From Macrophomina tecta (taxonomy: Eukaryota; Ascomycota; Dothideomycetes; Botryosphaeriales; Botryosphaeriaceae): a stretch of DNA of 64,000 bases. How positions within the stretch are numbered: the first letter of the stretch is position 1; each line of letters opens with the position of its first letter. The translations under genes and the position numbers were made by a program. The notes under the pieces are model-generated. The model saw nothing but the letters and a program-made list of their open reading frames with translations. It did no database searches and had not been told where the DNA came from. The DNA lies in assembly GCA_024180945.1 (NCBI GenBank), contig JAKSGN010000038.1:620001-684000 (forward strand), given 5' to 3'. Shown here piece after piece: positions 22,351 to 33,709 of the stretch.

Positions 22351-22711
22351 ATGCACGTCTTCACGTTCACCATCCTTCCCCTCCTCATCGCTGCGGTCAG
22401 CGCTCAGCAGGTTTGCCGCGTTACTCTGTACGCCTTCTTCTCTTCCAGCCTCTCCTTAACATACAAGTCCCAATAACACTGAAGCATTCGCCGTCAACAG
22501 CCGGAACCGAGAAGGCCAATCTGGCTGCTTTGGAATTCCCCTTAACACTGCTCCGAACCCGGTTGCCCCAATCCCGGGGATCCCAGGATGCTCCGTGCAG
22601 TACCAGTTTGAGTTCAACGACCCGAACAACCCGTGTGCTGCCTTTGTTACAGGCTTGACCGCAGGTTGTGGCACAGGCCGTGACATTAGGTTTGAGCCAG
22701 GCGGATGCTAA
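22351..22711 (+). CDS. Small secreted cysteine-rich protein (effector-like)
   Basis: Exons 22351-22427 and 22468-22711 give 106 residues. The N-terminus (MHVFTFTILPLLIAAVSA) is a clear signal peptide, with cleavage expected after ALA-type small residues near position 18. The mature part is about 88 residues, Pro/Asn-rich with a PGIPG turn region, and has six cysteines (VCR, GCF, GCS, PCA, GCG and a C-terminal Cys), suggesting three disulphides. The intron is inferred: 40 nt, GTACGC...CAAG, with a CTTAAC branch-like site. It is the only junction found that keeps the Cys-containing frame, but it is short. It lies 2.6 kb from the RIP block, a setting where fungal effectors often occur. No family was recognised; the function (extracellular, possibly host- or microbe-directed) is inference. 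Confidence 0.7.
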
Positions 22712-23914
22712 GTAAGGCCACAGCCCTGAACCTCTTTCGCACACAATCCCAATATGCACAGATCATATTTTTAACTACCAAGACAGATGCCCGCGGAAAC
22801 AGACGCGATGGAACCTTGAAAAGGCAGACATGAAAATACCACTATCGCATGTACGGCATACTGAGAAGTGGGTCAATAAGCGGGCAACCCTCCATGGCTC
22901 CCTCCACCTTGGACCTCGTTGTCCTTAAGTCTTCTTTACATCTACACTCATTTAGTTTGTTAGTTCTCATTCCTTTCAACAAGGCATGGGTAACTCCGGA
23001 ATCTAGAAGATCTTCCCATCTTTCGCGCGTGAAGCAAATGGTGGAAGTTAGCTGGTTATTATAAGTGAAAGTTATGAGCTAGCCACTGAGAAGGTCTTTG
23101 CTGCCTTGGTCATTTTAAGCCCGTTTCAGTCGAGGGGGAATACCCTGCACGTGGAGATAATTCCAAGTGCAGTTTCATAGATTGATATTCTGTGAGCGCG
23201 TGCGCGCATACATGTAGTTTTGCGTGTGTTCAGCATTTTCAACTTTTAGCTTCCATCCGTATATCGAATACCGGGCATCCTATTGCATTTTGCGAAGTGT
23301 GTAGAAGCTGGGGGCAATAGGTATGAATTACTCGGCTCAAACAGAAGTAAGAAGTGGCAAGCTGTAAATGCGATTTTCTAGTTCTCAAGACTAGCTTCCA
23401 AGCAATTTGGCATGCCCATTCGAGAGTGGTAGCTCGCAAATCTAATGCGGGAGATGCATACCTACGCATTGGAAAACTTCCTTCAGGCTAACTCCATTCT
23501 CTTTAAGTACTCCATCGTGTTGACGAAATAAGGAAAAGGGGAGACGTAATATTACAATCAGCTTCTTTCTTGTACGTTGAGACTACAGAAACATTGAACG
23601 AAAGAGGTATAGCAGTCGCGAAATAGTAATAGAAGATAGGCTAATGAGAGTCGCTATTAGACAGGCAATCTCCCCTTCGTTATCTTGGTTCAGCCCACAA
23701 ACTGGCCACCGAATTACTTAAGCCTGAATGGCAAGTATCTAAGGGACAACTGGGCTCGTTGGAGAGATTTTGAAAGGAGGAATCTACAGATACTTTGGGC
23801 ATACTCTTGAAGTCATCTCACGATATCAAAATTAGCATGACCGGAAACGGAAAATGTTAATGGATGGCAAAGACATTATTGCAACGCCATGACGATTCAG
23901 ATCTTCCATCACTA
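22712..23914. other. Intergenic region, no gene seen
   Basis: Contains the 3' side of the secreted-protein gene and the 3' side of the minus-strand lipocalin-like gene. Open frames here are short (76 codons or fewer) and featureless. There is an alternating GTGAGCGCGTGCGCGCATACATG stretch near 23191-23213. Confidence 0.5.
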
Positions 23915-24535
23915 CTAAGCATCCGGCTTCCATGAGTAGACCGCACAACACTTGGCGGTCTTTCCATTCTTTGTGCATGTTGTTTTCCGAGCATGGTACC
24001 TTTTGCCATCGAATTCCATGAAGCCCCAGACACCTTTGAGCATGCAAGTGCCTTGATCCATAGTAGCCTCCAGCTCTAAATTCTTCAGCCCGTTTTTTTC
24101 TCCTTCTGTGTACACCCAACCTTCCCGCAAGAAATCGTCGTTTACGTTGGATAAGTCAGACCAACGGCAGGATTCAAGAACTGCTCCAAATTCCGGAACT
24201 TGTCTGGATCGCTGAGCTCCATCCACAATGTGGCTGCTGTCCTGCCCTTTGAATCCCCCTGTGACGGTAGGGCTGATATCGATGTGGGTAATGTCGTTCT
24301 CATCAGCGTACTGGTTGCAGGACTCGGTCACGGAAATCATCGACAGCGCCTGAAAGCAACCCGTCGTCAGCGTTTTGGTCTGCCTCAACATTTCACACAC
24401 GCCCGGACAGACCTTTATTTTCATCCAAGATAAGCCCTGCAAAGACATGACTTCATCCATTCCGGTCGAGAGTTTGCGCTCCAGGGTCCATCTTCCGGAA
24501 AGATGCTCGATTGTTTTCTCATTGGGAGCAGCCAT
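23915..24535 (-). CDS. Lipocalin-like fungal protein
   Basis: Exons 24535-24413 and 24349-23915 give 185 residues starting MAAPNEKTIEHLSGRW. It resembles a fungal family of small lipocalin-like beta-barrel proteins with N-terminal ...HLSGRWTLERKLS, ...LQGLSWM, then D-I-T-H-I-D-I-S-P-T-V-T-G-G-F-K-G, and late WGFMEFDGKRYHARK. These proteins are thought to bind small hydrophobic ligands; the reaction or ligand is unknown. The intron (24412-24350, GTCTGT...TTTCAG, branch GCTGAC) is 63 nt, a multiple of three without stops, so its retention would leave the frame open. The frame also stays open 113 codons upstream of the chosen ATG; I preferred the internal ATG because family similarity starts there. 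No signal peptide, so probably cytosolic. Confidence 0.72.
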   Translation of the reverse strand: MAAPNEKTIEHLSGRWTLERKLSTGMDEVMSLQGLSWMKIKVCPGVCEMLRQTKTLTTGCFQALSMISVTESCNQYADENDITHIDISPTVTGGFKGQDSSHIVDGAQRSRQVPEFGAVLESCRWSDLSNVNDDFLREGWVYTEGEKNGLKNLELEATMDQGTCMLKGVWGFMEFDGKRYHARKTTCTKNGKTAKCCAVYSWKPDA

Positions 24536-25218
24536 GTCGATTCCTTGGGTGTGAAAGGATGATGTGGGCGCCCGGAGGGAATTAATATCGGTCTCACATT
24601 TACATTCCGCTCCGGCGAGTGCGGAATGAAGGGATATCGATGCACGATTGCAGGACGCTCCGGCATACCTCATGGAGGCCACAACAGAATAAATAATATC
24701 CTCTTCTGAGAATCGCGGCGCGCATTCCTCTAAACAACAAGAAAGCCAAGATTCCTCTTGGTGATTGCTGCCTAAAACACTTCCTGCTATCGGCCCAACT
24801 GCTCCATCAACATCCAGCCACAAACTCGGGCATCGCCATTCGTTTCCGTGAGTGGCGACCCGGCACAACCGCAAGAGCTTCTGTGAGATGGTGCTAGATG
24901 GCTTTGAGTCGATGAGCCAGGGCCGCGGCTCGCAAGAGATGGCTAAGGGTGTCCACCTGCACGCCCATGTAAAAGCACGTGTCCGACGGAGACTCAGACA
25001 TGCATGAGGCCCACCGCCACGAGCGGTGCAGTGATCGAGCTCTAGGCTAATTCAGCGTGGAAAAGATTCTTCCGTGTGTAGCTCGACGGAAACTATTACT
25101 TCAAAGCCTTTTTGATTTTGGTGTCTGGAGAAGGCCAAAGTGGACGAATGGACGGTACCTACATAACGCTATATTGAAAATGCTATTAGGGTATATGTCG
25201 TTACTTTTACTCTCGTGA
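24536..25218. other. Upstream region of the lipocalin-like gene
   Basis: Between two minus-strand genes. The part next to 24535 is an in-frame 5' extension of the lipocalin-like frame (to 24874) with a Cys-containing, protein-like composition; it could be 5' UTR or an unrecognised N-terminal exon. Nothing else is visible. Confidence 0.4.
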
Positions 25219-26586
25219 TTACCTGCGCGGCTGCGATTCTTCGCTCACGGTGTAATCCACCGTTTTCGTGATGAAGTGGCCGTGTCCTCCATGCCCTGGT
25301 TCTCCCCCATTCCTTAAGATCTGTCTTTGATCTGACTCTACACTGATTCCGTCATCGCTTCCGTTCTTGTTCCTCACTCTCTCCAGAACAAAGGTAGAAT
25401 TTCCCAGGGTCTTCGACTCATCGCCGTCAAAGGCATCCGGGTCCGGAATGCGGGAAGCACGAGATTTCCGGGAACCGTATCCAGCGTATCTCTGATTAGA
25501 GCCGTACCGAGAGGAATTCGTGCCCAGGGAGACGCCAAAGTAGCGCGTCAGGATCCCTTCGAACGTGGCCTTCAACGGGGGCAGCGACGCAGCAAAGAGT
25601 CCACAATGCATCTCGACACTGTAATGCGCGTCAGCACATGCGCGCGGGAAAGGGATCCAGGCTCCCTACAGAACCCAGATGCTGAGATCAACGCCGTCCC
25701 ACGTGGGATCCTGCGTCTTCATCAATGCTGGAAGCTTGGTGAGCTTGACGATGGCGCTGATTGTGGCCCTATGCCACAGTCAGTGTCTGAACTGAATCCA
25801 TCTTCACGCAGGGACCTACACCAATCCAATGAGAAAAACGCCTCTCAAGGCCCACTTGTTATACGTGGACAGCTTCAGTTTTGTGAGGCAGATGAGAAGG
25901 CCAAAGGTAAGCAGAAGATCGGTGACGATGTTGCCGGCTTTCGCCGTGTTAGAAGCAGAACGGGCATCTTTGAGGAAACGGAACTCACTACTCTGCAGAT
26001 AGGCCAGCGTGACGTTCACTTCTCTTGGCCAGCATGTCCCAGGCACAGCCAGATTCCAAATTCTCTCCATCGGGGTACAACTCTTGAAGCAGCCAACAAG
26101 GACATTCAGGTTGACCAGCACGGAAAGTACCATGGTCATCCACACCACAATGGTAAAAGGCTTGGCCAGCTGGATCCTCAGCATGGAAAATCCAATGCTC
26201 ATTTTCATTGTGCCCATGGCGACGCCGTTGGTCAAGACGCCAAAGTTGGAATATTTCAAGGCCTCGGGGATCTTGGCGGGCGGGATCGCCATGATCGGTT
26301 TGCCGTAGCCGTTCACGGCGCTGGAAATGTTCATGGCGGTGGTAGCGACTGCAGCTGCCTGACGAGCGGTTAGCATTGCGTGTTCCGCGGCCTGGGCCAG
26401 GAGTGTACCGACCCACGCGACAATGATGAAGCCGTCGTCCCAGCCAAAGGCCTTTGTGCGAAAGGTGCGAGTCCACAGCCGGGCAGCCACGAAGACGGAG
26501 GAGAAAACGGCCAGGGCGACTGAAGTTGCAATAAGGTCGGGCGATCGATCGCCGGTGGGCGGCGCCGTGGCCGTGGAGTCGCTCAT
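25219..26586 (-). CDS. Pth11-like fungal rhodopsin-domain membrane protein (first of three)
   Basis: Exons 26586-25820, 25768-25670 and 25618-25219 (introns of 51 nt each, GTAGGT...TAG and GTAGGG...CAG; both keep phase) give 421 residues. The seven-helix fungal rhodopsin domain fills residues about 18-300: ARLWTRTF then FGWDDGFI, a typical helix 1/2 boundary; the Cys-containing loop GCFKSCTPMERIWNLAVPGTCW; the helix 5 region GNIVTDLLLTFGLLICL; and WDGVDLSIW, then VEMHCGLFAASLPPLK at helix 7. The last 100 residues are a Ser/Arg/Gly-rich cytosolic tail. The family includes Pth11, a surface-sensing receptor in Magnaporthe; the ligand is unknown here. There is no N-terminal CFEM domain. It is divergent from the GMC oxidoreductase gene. 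Confidence 0.87.
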
Positions 26587-27827
26587 GGCTCAGGGATGAC
26601 TGCGTGAAGAGCGCAGATCCTGCTGCTCTGGAAGGAAATGGCGGCGGCAAGAGTCACGGCTGCGAAGGCTTCCAGTGGATAAGTAGCGATGGCTCCGGCG
26701 ACGGGCTGCGCATGTTCGCATCCAGGCCTTGGTCTTGGCTGGCTGGCTGGCTGCGTGCCTGGAAATCAACGCCGCCGCACCTGGGGCCGGACTGCTTTTA
26801 CACGCGATCGGCCGGCGCGGGCAGGATCAGCCCAGTCTGAGGCCAATAAGGCGGGCCTCCCCTTCACGACGGGCCAAGGCGCGGGAAGGCAGCCTCGATA
26901 CGAACCGCAGCGGCCAGCTCCCTTCGCGGCGATCTCGAAGACGCCGTGCTCGCCGCTCCGGAGATTTTACCGCCACTGTTTCCACGTCTGCGTTTCCGGG
27001 AGAGGCAAAGGACGGCCGTTGCTTAGGGTCGGCACATTCGGATGCCAATTCCCTGACCGCAGCGCTAATTGGACACCACCTGTCTGGAGTATATTGCGCC
27101 GCAATGTTGCTCCCGCCCTACTGCAGCGTCCAGCAACGCCACATCCACGGTGCGAGCAGCCCCTCGTGGTTAGATTACATTGCCGCATTGCACTTTCTGG
27201 AAGCTGGAGACAGATCTGACTCGAGCGCCATCCTGCGCCTCGCTTATGCGTCGCGTGGATCTCTCCCGAAACTTTAACTGGCGATAGCCCGAGCGCGTGA
27301 GCGAGATCGCGCACGGCGGAGAGCGCGTGCAGAAGCTTATGCGGTCGGTGGATGATTGGAATCCGCAGGCGGCGTCGCTCAGGTCCACCCGCCTGCGTGC
27401 CTCCTCAGCCAAGCCGCGCGATTCAACGGTCAGGCTGGTCCCGCTTGCGCTCTCGTATCGTGCGGTATGTTGCGGTCCGGCCGTGTCTCCAGCTGCGCCG
27501 CTCTCGGGCCTATTTCCGAAAGAGAGCGCGGTTGACTCGCTCCACGGCCTTGCACACTCCCAGGTGGCGGGGAGGGCCGGTGGCTTCACAACCGAAAGGC
27601 TCCGCCTTCTACCAGCGAATCGTCCGCCCCTTGGTCATTTCACATGGCATCTGCCGTTGGAGCGGCGAATTGTCTGGTGATATCTGCATTTCTCCCGCCC
27701 TCTCCATGCCGCCGCTGCGAGTTTCCCTGCATTCGTATATATTGGAGCACTGGGCCTTGCCCAGCATTGCATCCGCTCCCTGTCTTGCTGCTCGTGTCAC
27801 TCCTTTGAAACCCAGCCGGTTCTCGCT
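26587..27827. other. Divergent promoter region between the Pth11-like and GMC genes (1.24 kb)
   Basis: GC-rich, with many overlapping open frames on both strands, none with family features; these look like composition artefacts. It separates two divergently transcribed genes and probably carries both promoters. Confidence 0.5.
27736..27742 (+). promoter_or_regulatory. TATA-like box of the GMC oxidoreductase gene
   Basis: TATATAT 86 bp upstream of the ATG at 27828, in otherwise GC-rich sequence. Confidence 0.45.
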
Positions 27828-29825
27828 ATGCCTCGCTCGCTTTCCTATCCTACTTCTTCCCTTTTGGGCAAGATCGTCGCTTTTGCAGCCGCTGCATCTG
27901 CTGTCACCGTCACTGGTTCAGTTGATGGCAAGACTTATGACTACGTCATCGTTGGAGGAGGCCTCAGCGGCCTGGTTGCTGCAAATCGCTTGAGCGAGGA
28001 CCCCAGCGGTAAGCCCACCTTGCAAATATCGGAGCCTCCCGGTTCGTTGACGCCGCGCAGTGTCTGTCCTCGTCGTTGAATACGGGCCTGTCGACAGGAG
28101 CAACAAGACTTTGGTTCCCTACTATGCCACATCCACTAACACGGCCGACATGTTCAACATTACTTCTGCACCCGAGCCATTTCTGGGAAATGCAACGTTC
28201 GCCATCATGGCCGGCTCTGTTGCCGGCGGTGGTTCGACGGTGAACGGAATGGTTTGTGGCAGAGCGTCAGCCGCAGACTACGACTCCTGGGAGCAACTGG
28301 GCAACCCTGGCTGGGGCTGGAGCGGACTGCTTCCTTACTTTAAGAAAGTAAGACCCCATTTTCACTCACTCCGGCGCGCCACATCTGACCTTTCAGGCTA
28401 CGACGCTGGACATTCCATCCGCAGAAGAGGCGGAAAGGCTTGGTTACACGTGGGATGCGTCAGTATACGGCAATGGACCGCTGCATGCCGGTTTTCCCGA
28501 TTTCCAGTACCCGGATATGTACACGTTCTTCGAAGGCTTCGAGGAGCGCGGCCTGACCTTCCAGCACGAACATGCGGCCGGTAATGCTACCGGCATCATC
28601 TGGTCACCCTCAGCCCTGGACACCAAGACCATGACCAGGTCATCCTCCTTGACTGCTTACTACGATACTGCAGCCAACCGCACCAACTTGAACTTACTGC
28701 CCGAGCGCAAGGTCACTGAGATCATCTTCTCTTCTGACTTGACCGCGAAGGGAGTGAAGATTCTCAACCGCGCCGATGGGTCCGTGTCCTCTGTCTATGC
28801 GAAGAAGGAAGTTGTGCTTGCTGCTGGCGCGGTGCACACTCCCCAGATCCTCCAGCTTAGTGGTGTTGGCCCGAAGGCTGTGCTCAGAGCTGCCGGAATC
28901 AAGACGAAGCTCGACCTTGCTTCCGTTGGAAGCAACTTCCAGGATCACCCGGTTGCCTACACCATGTGGAACTGTACGCCCGAACTGCAATCTGGATAGT
29001 GATGTGACTGACTGACGGAATGCAGTGAACAACAGCTTCCCCAATGCAAACACCCTCGGAAGCAATGAAACCTTCAACCAGGAAGCACTTCAAGAGTATC
29101 TTGCCAACCGCTCTGGACCCTACACCCGCGCTCAAGGGAACAGCGTAGCATTCATTCCACTCCACGCGATTACTGACCAGGCCTCGACCATGGTCTCCGA
29201 CCTCAAGAAGCAGTCGGCCAAGTCCTTCCTTCCTTCCATCTACTCGGACTCTGCACTTCTCAAGGGGTTTCAGGCACAGCGTGACATTCTGGCTCAGCAA
29301 TTCACTTCAGGCAGCGTCGCAGCCATCGAGTTTCCTTTTTCCGGCGCCGGCTTTGTTCCCAACGCTGTCCAGAAACCTCTGAGCCGTGGAACTGTTTACC
29401 TCAACCCCTCTGATCCCAAGGGCGAGCCCGTCGTCACCCATTCCGTTTTCCAGAACCCCTTTGATCGAGCCCAGTTGTTTGCTGCCGTCCAATTCACCCG
29501 CGGCTTCTTCAACTCGTCAGCTCTTTCTGTCCTGAGTCCTGCTGAGACCGCTCCTGGCGCCAATGTGGCCACCCAGGACTCTTTCTTCACCGCCATGAGC
29601 GCAGCTGGCCTTCTGAGCCCTACTTTTGCTCACCCAAGCGGTAGCTGCCCCATGATGCCCAGGAAGTCTGGAGGCTGTGTTGGCTCTGACCTTCTTGTTT
29701 ATGGAACCAAGAAGCTCAGCGTCATCGATGCTTCCATCATGCCCATAATCCCTGCCAACCATCTGCAGGCTTCGGTCTACGCTGTTGCTGAAAAGGCTGC
29801 GGATCTCATTAAGGCAAGAGCCTGA
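27828..29825 (+). CDS. GMC-family FAD oxidoreductase, secreted
   Basis: Exons 27828-28008, 28061-28347, 28397-28973 and 29026-29825 (introns 52, 49 and 52 nt; donors GTAAGC, GTAAGA, GTACGC) give 614 residues. A signal-like N-terminus (LLGKIVAFAAAASAVTVTG) precedes the FAD-binding motif YDYVIVGGGLSGLVAANRL. Other GMC marks are GSVAGGGSTVNGM, GAVHTPQILQLSGVG (the second GMC signature) and the C-terminal HPSGSCPM followed by ANHLQASVYAVAEKAADLI. The first active-site position is His and the second is in N-H-L-Q. Length and layout fit glucose/alcohol oxidase and glucose dehydrogenase relatives; the substrate (sugar, aryl alcohol or a metabolite alcohol) cannot be read from the sequence. N-glycosylation sequons (NKT, NIT, NAT, NET, NRS) support secretion. 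Confidence 0.9.
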
Positions 29826-31089
29826 ATGCGGTCTGCACCGACTAACACAAAAACTATTTCTTGTAAATACTCATCGAGATCATCCCTTTAACTTCGTCCA
29901 CCCGATTGAAATCCACTTCAGTTGCCGTACTCCATTCTTTTGTGAAGATATCAATGCCACGCTTAATTGTACTCGATCGAAAAGGTCTCACATGGCCAGA
30001 CCATGTCAACGTTGTTTGATCGACATGCAGGACAATGACACACGTGCAGTCGATGCAATAGCACAGACAACCCGCAAGGCCCGAGCGCCACGCTCTAGAG
30101 AGGCCCCGTGGAGTGGTGCCATTCTCCTGGAAGAGTGCCGTTCAACGCCGCAAAGGCGATATGCTACCAGAATGATCACATTATCTCACAGCCAATATTG
30201 CATCCACCCAGTTTGGTCAATCTTACTAGTACGTGATCAGAGTTCCTCAGGCAATGAAGATGCTCCTCCTGCCAACGTTGATACTAATCAAAAAAGAAAA
30301 AAAAAAAAATGGAAAAAAGAATGAATGCAAGCTGTGAAATTCCGAGCATGATACAGAAAAATGATACTTTCACCATACAAGTCAATCTGTGTTTTTGGCG
30401 TGGAAACTATTCTCAGATGCATGGCTTCACTGCTGCAGGAGTGGAGAGGACCAAAGCCCTCATGCCGCGCCTATAAACGCCACTCCACTCTCACGAGTCA
30501 GCCATGTCACTCGATCGACACAGAGGCGCATTTAGCCGGCGGCACATTGGGCTGGAAGACGGAGCTAGGGCTCCTCAGACCCTCTAGATTTTCGTCCTCG
30601 GTTGGATCAAAAAGCTAAAGTGTGATTCCGGTGGGAGAATGGGCGGTTGTTTCACGCTCTCTGCCTGACCAACCTTGACTAGCTGCCCTATACGGTTCTT
30701 GGCCCGTTCAGCGCAGCCACGGCTGAGTATATCACGTAAGCAACAGGCCAAGTTCTCCGTATCTTCCCTGGTCGCGGCAATGAACGGAGGGCAAATTGTT
30801 ATATCTGTACTTCCTCTTGCCGCCTTAAAGGTACAGCTGAGGTACAAGAACGAAGAACAAAATGGATACCCATACTCTATGAAAAAACTAAATACCGCTA
30901 CTACAGCATGACGCGTCAATTTGCAACCAATACCTATCACAATATGTTCGAGTGTGCGGAGAAATGTAATAAGCCAACGTGCACCATCCTTAAAACCGAA
31001 AAAAAGAGAGCGAGAACAGACGTCAATATCGCACAGCCACGGAAAAAGAACACTGTTTCATATGTGAAGAAAACCCGACCGTCCATCTC
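29826..31089. other. Intergenic region downstream of the GMC gene
   Basis: No gene recognised. It contains an A-rich tract near 30290-30318 interrupted by single G and T bases. Short frames on both strands have no features. Confidence 0.5.
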
Positions 31090-33709
31090 AGGGGCTTTGC
31101 CATATAATGCTCAGCTCTGCTTGGCTTGCCAACTCCGCAATCTGAGTAGAACGCCGCACAGCTGTAAGCAAATCGATATGGACGAAAGGCCTATTCAAAC
31201 CATCAGTGGCGACCCACTTCTTCCTCTGCTCTGCCATAGCCTTCTCTTCCGAACTCGACCTCGGTTCGTCTGTCTGGTTTCAGCGCCGTGCGCGATATTA
31301 TTGGGCCTCTTTCCATTAACAACTTCTGCGCATCCGGCCACATCCGCAATACCGAAAATGGATTCTCCCTGCGAGCCACTCTCCGCATCAATTGGGTAAC
31401 CGAAGCCACCAGCGGCCAAAGCCCGCTTTGTTCAGCATCTGCCGATAGCAGAGAATTACTATTCGGCCTGTTGCAGGGGAGGTGTGGCGGTCCAACTGAT
31501 TGCGGACATCGATCAACCCCTGGACAGCTGTCACATCGGTGTACGAAACAGCTGAGGAGCCCGAACTCACGGCGCGAAAGACCGGCGTAGTGCACGCCGA
31601 GGGGGTCCAGTTGTGGCTGGCTTCGGTGCAGGCCAGGATCTTCGAGCGGCGTTCGCCACTACCCTTGTAACTGCAGTGGATGGTTGGCCGAGTTGCAGTT
31701 AGGATCGTATCACCAAGGGAGGCAAAGTAATGTGCTTGGTTTACATTGGTCATTTCTGCTGCGAACTTGCAAATGAAAATTTCTGGGGAAGGGCAGCGAA
31801 TGGTCACAGAGGAATTCGACCCGTCAAAATGAGACCTAAACCTCCGTTGCGGCAAATATCCCGGGCGAGGAAGAGCAGCGCACGATGTCGGAAGCCGCTT
31901 TTGTGGCTCTTTTGGACCGAGTTTGAATGTCGGACTGTGTCATTTAAGAAATCTCCACATAGCCGGGAAAGATACCACTCGCACGAGCTTGACGAAGCAG
32001 CAGGGCTGCAGCAGACGCGGCCACTACTGCATACACGCCATTCTCTATTTTCGTGGAGATTGTGATGGAAGTACCGACAAAGACAAGCAAAATTTCAAAC
32101 GATGAGGGTTTCCAGAATCTGTACAGCACAGCCGGTGGAGTAACTATGTCCAGTACTGTATGAATGATGAGTTCAGCAATACTTGCAAAAGGGATGTAGA
32201 TGAATACGGACGTGAGAATGGGCCTGCAGCCGGATAGCCTCCCAGAAATGGTGTGAAGAGGTAGGTGAACCCAAAAGCGACGACCTTCTGCGAAGATCAA
32301 TCTTGTAATTATTATTGTGCCCAAATGATTTCGAGATGGTGATCTGTCCAATTAAGAGGGCAATCAACGTGGCTGAAAGGTCATCGATTAATCATCTGAT
32401 CATCCGTGCTGCAAGGGCTCGAGCACCAGCATGTCGAAAGCCTTCAAATAAATATCACTTCAAATTGTTCAACTAAGCGTCTTTGCCGCTGCATACCTCC
32501 TGGACCTGTATCGGGAATTCTAAACTGAGAGTCTTCCTTGTTGCGGTTGACCAACCAACTGATCAAATCGTAGAGAAGAATCACAAATGTCATGTAATTT
32601 GGAAAGGAAACCCCCACATTTTCATTCCCTGGAGCTGTTTCTTGGCATAAATATGTAATCCCATTGCAGGATGTAGAGCTGTTGAAACCAAAATGGATTA
32701 ACCCTCTAAGGGGCCGCAACTTAGTAGAGACTATGTACACTTCTGAGGTGGGACTAAGCCCAATCCGGCATTCCATCCTGGGTAGATATTACGTGCGCAC
32801 CATCGAATTTCAACAAGAGCAAAGTCGGAGCCGTTATTCCCATAATTACAGTAATCTAGGAGATACCGAGATTCTTTAACGTATTGATGAGGACCAGAAA
32901 AGATTCTTCTCTGGTGTTAACACCGCTTATACCGAGTAATACGGGTGCTTGGGAGATTTCATACAAGTTACTGCACCTGTGGTCGAGGCTTTAATAGCAA
33001 CCAGCGGAATACACCCCACAAGGCTATGCTGCAAGGATCAACGAAATGGAGAGCAAAATGCCCTCGAATGCTACTAAATACAGTGCTCTTATCATTTGCT
33101 GCTGGTATATCCGGATGCTGCTCCTGCACTCTGACAAAAGATATTGCACACCGGCCTTATCATGATCGCAATGGTCTGACATATGTCAATCCTCGAGACG
33201 AAGTTGGTCGAGGTAGCCACCCAATTCAACTGTGATATCTTTCAGCGAAGCAAACGCGAAGTACAAGAGAAAGTCGACAAATGAGGTGTATAAGCCAAAC
33301 TTTGAAACCATTGCTGCAGAGGAGGCGCATTCCATCCCCTGAGGAATGACAATGGAACTGATGGTCAGACCTTGCTATGATCAGCCTTTTTTTTTTTTTT
33401 TTTTCGGGAGCATGTCTCCAATGCGCCAGTCTTTGATTATATCTCCCATCAAACATTGGAGATTGTAGAGAAAGATTAAAGGCCAGAATGGAAAAAAGCT
33501 CTGATGTAACGCAGGACACCGTTAACGGACGGCATAAGACAAGATAAGAACTGCTTGACTGTGCACTTATCCTCAAAAAACATCTCCATATCGGAGAGGG
33601 ATTCCAGTTCGATTATCAGCTCACGCCAGTAATTAGTATCAATTCCAAAAGTCTCTGCCAGAGTACGTGTAGAAAATTTCCGGTTCACCGGCATTATAAA
33701 TGTGCGCAA
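31090..33709 (-). pseudogene. Decayed SulP-type sulfate permease (SLC26 family)
   Basis: The minus strand carries, in order but in shifting frames, the parts of a fungal sulfate permease. They are: an N-terminus near 33709 leading to TVKQFLSCLMPSVNGVLRYI; transport-core sequence near 33370-33240 (GLTISSIVIPQGM and FGLYTSFVD...KDITVE); helices 32250-31950 (FIYIPFASIAELIIHTVLDI and IENGVYAVVAASAAALL); an STAS domain at about 31855-31430 (VSYTDVTAVQGLIDVRNQLD); and the C-terminal GLNRPFVHIDL near 31190. Several stops and frameshifts separate them, and an 18-base T run (33387-33404) sits inside the first core segment. Intact homologues are about 800 residues and import sulfate at the plasma membrane. 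Decay is general rather than the dense TAG pattern of RIP. It lies next to no functional copy in this window. Confidence 0.83.
33387..33404. repeat. Poly-T tract (18 bp) within the permease pseudogene
   Basis: An uninterrupted T run between ...TCAGCC and CGGGAGC; it disrupts the permease frame on the minus strand as poly-A (Lys codons). Confidence 0.9.

Noticed and set aside
25606..26373. 255-codon plus-strand open frame
   Set aside because: Antisense to the first Pth11-like gene, which has helices and family motifs on the minus strand.
26689..27680. Several overlapping open frames of 115-182 codons between the Pth11-like and GMC genes
   Set aside because: Found on both strands and several frames at once, with no motif or codon regularity; typical of GC-rich non-coding DNA.
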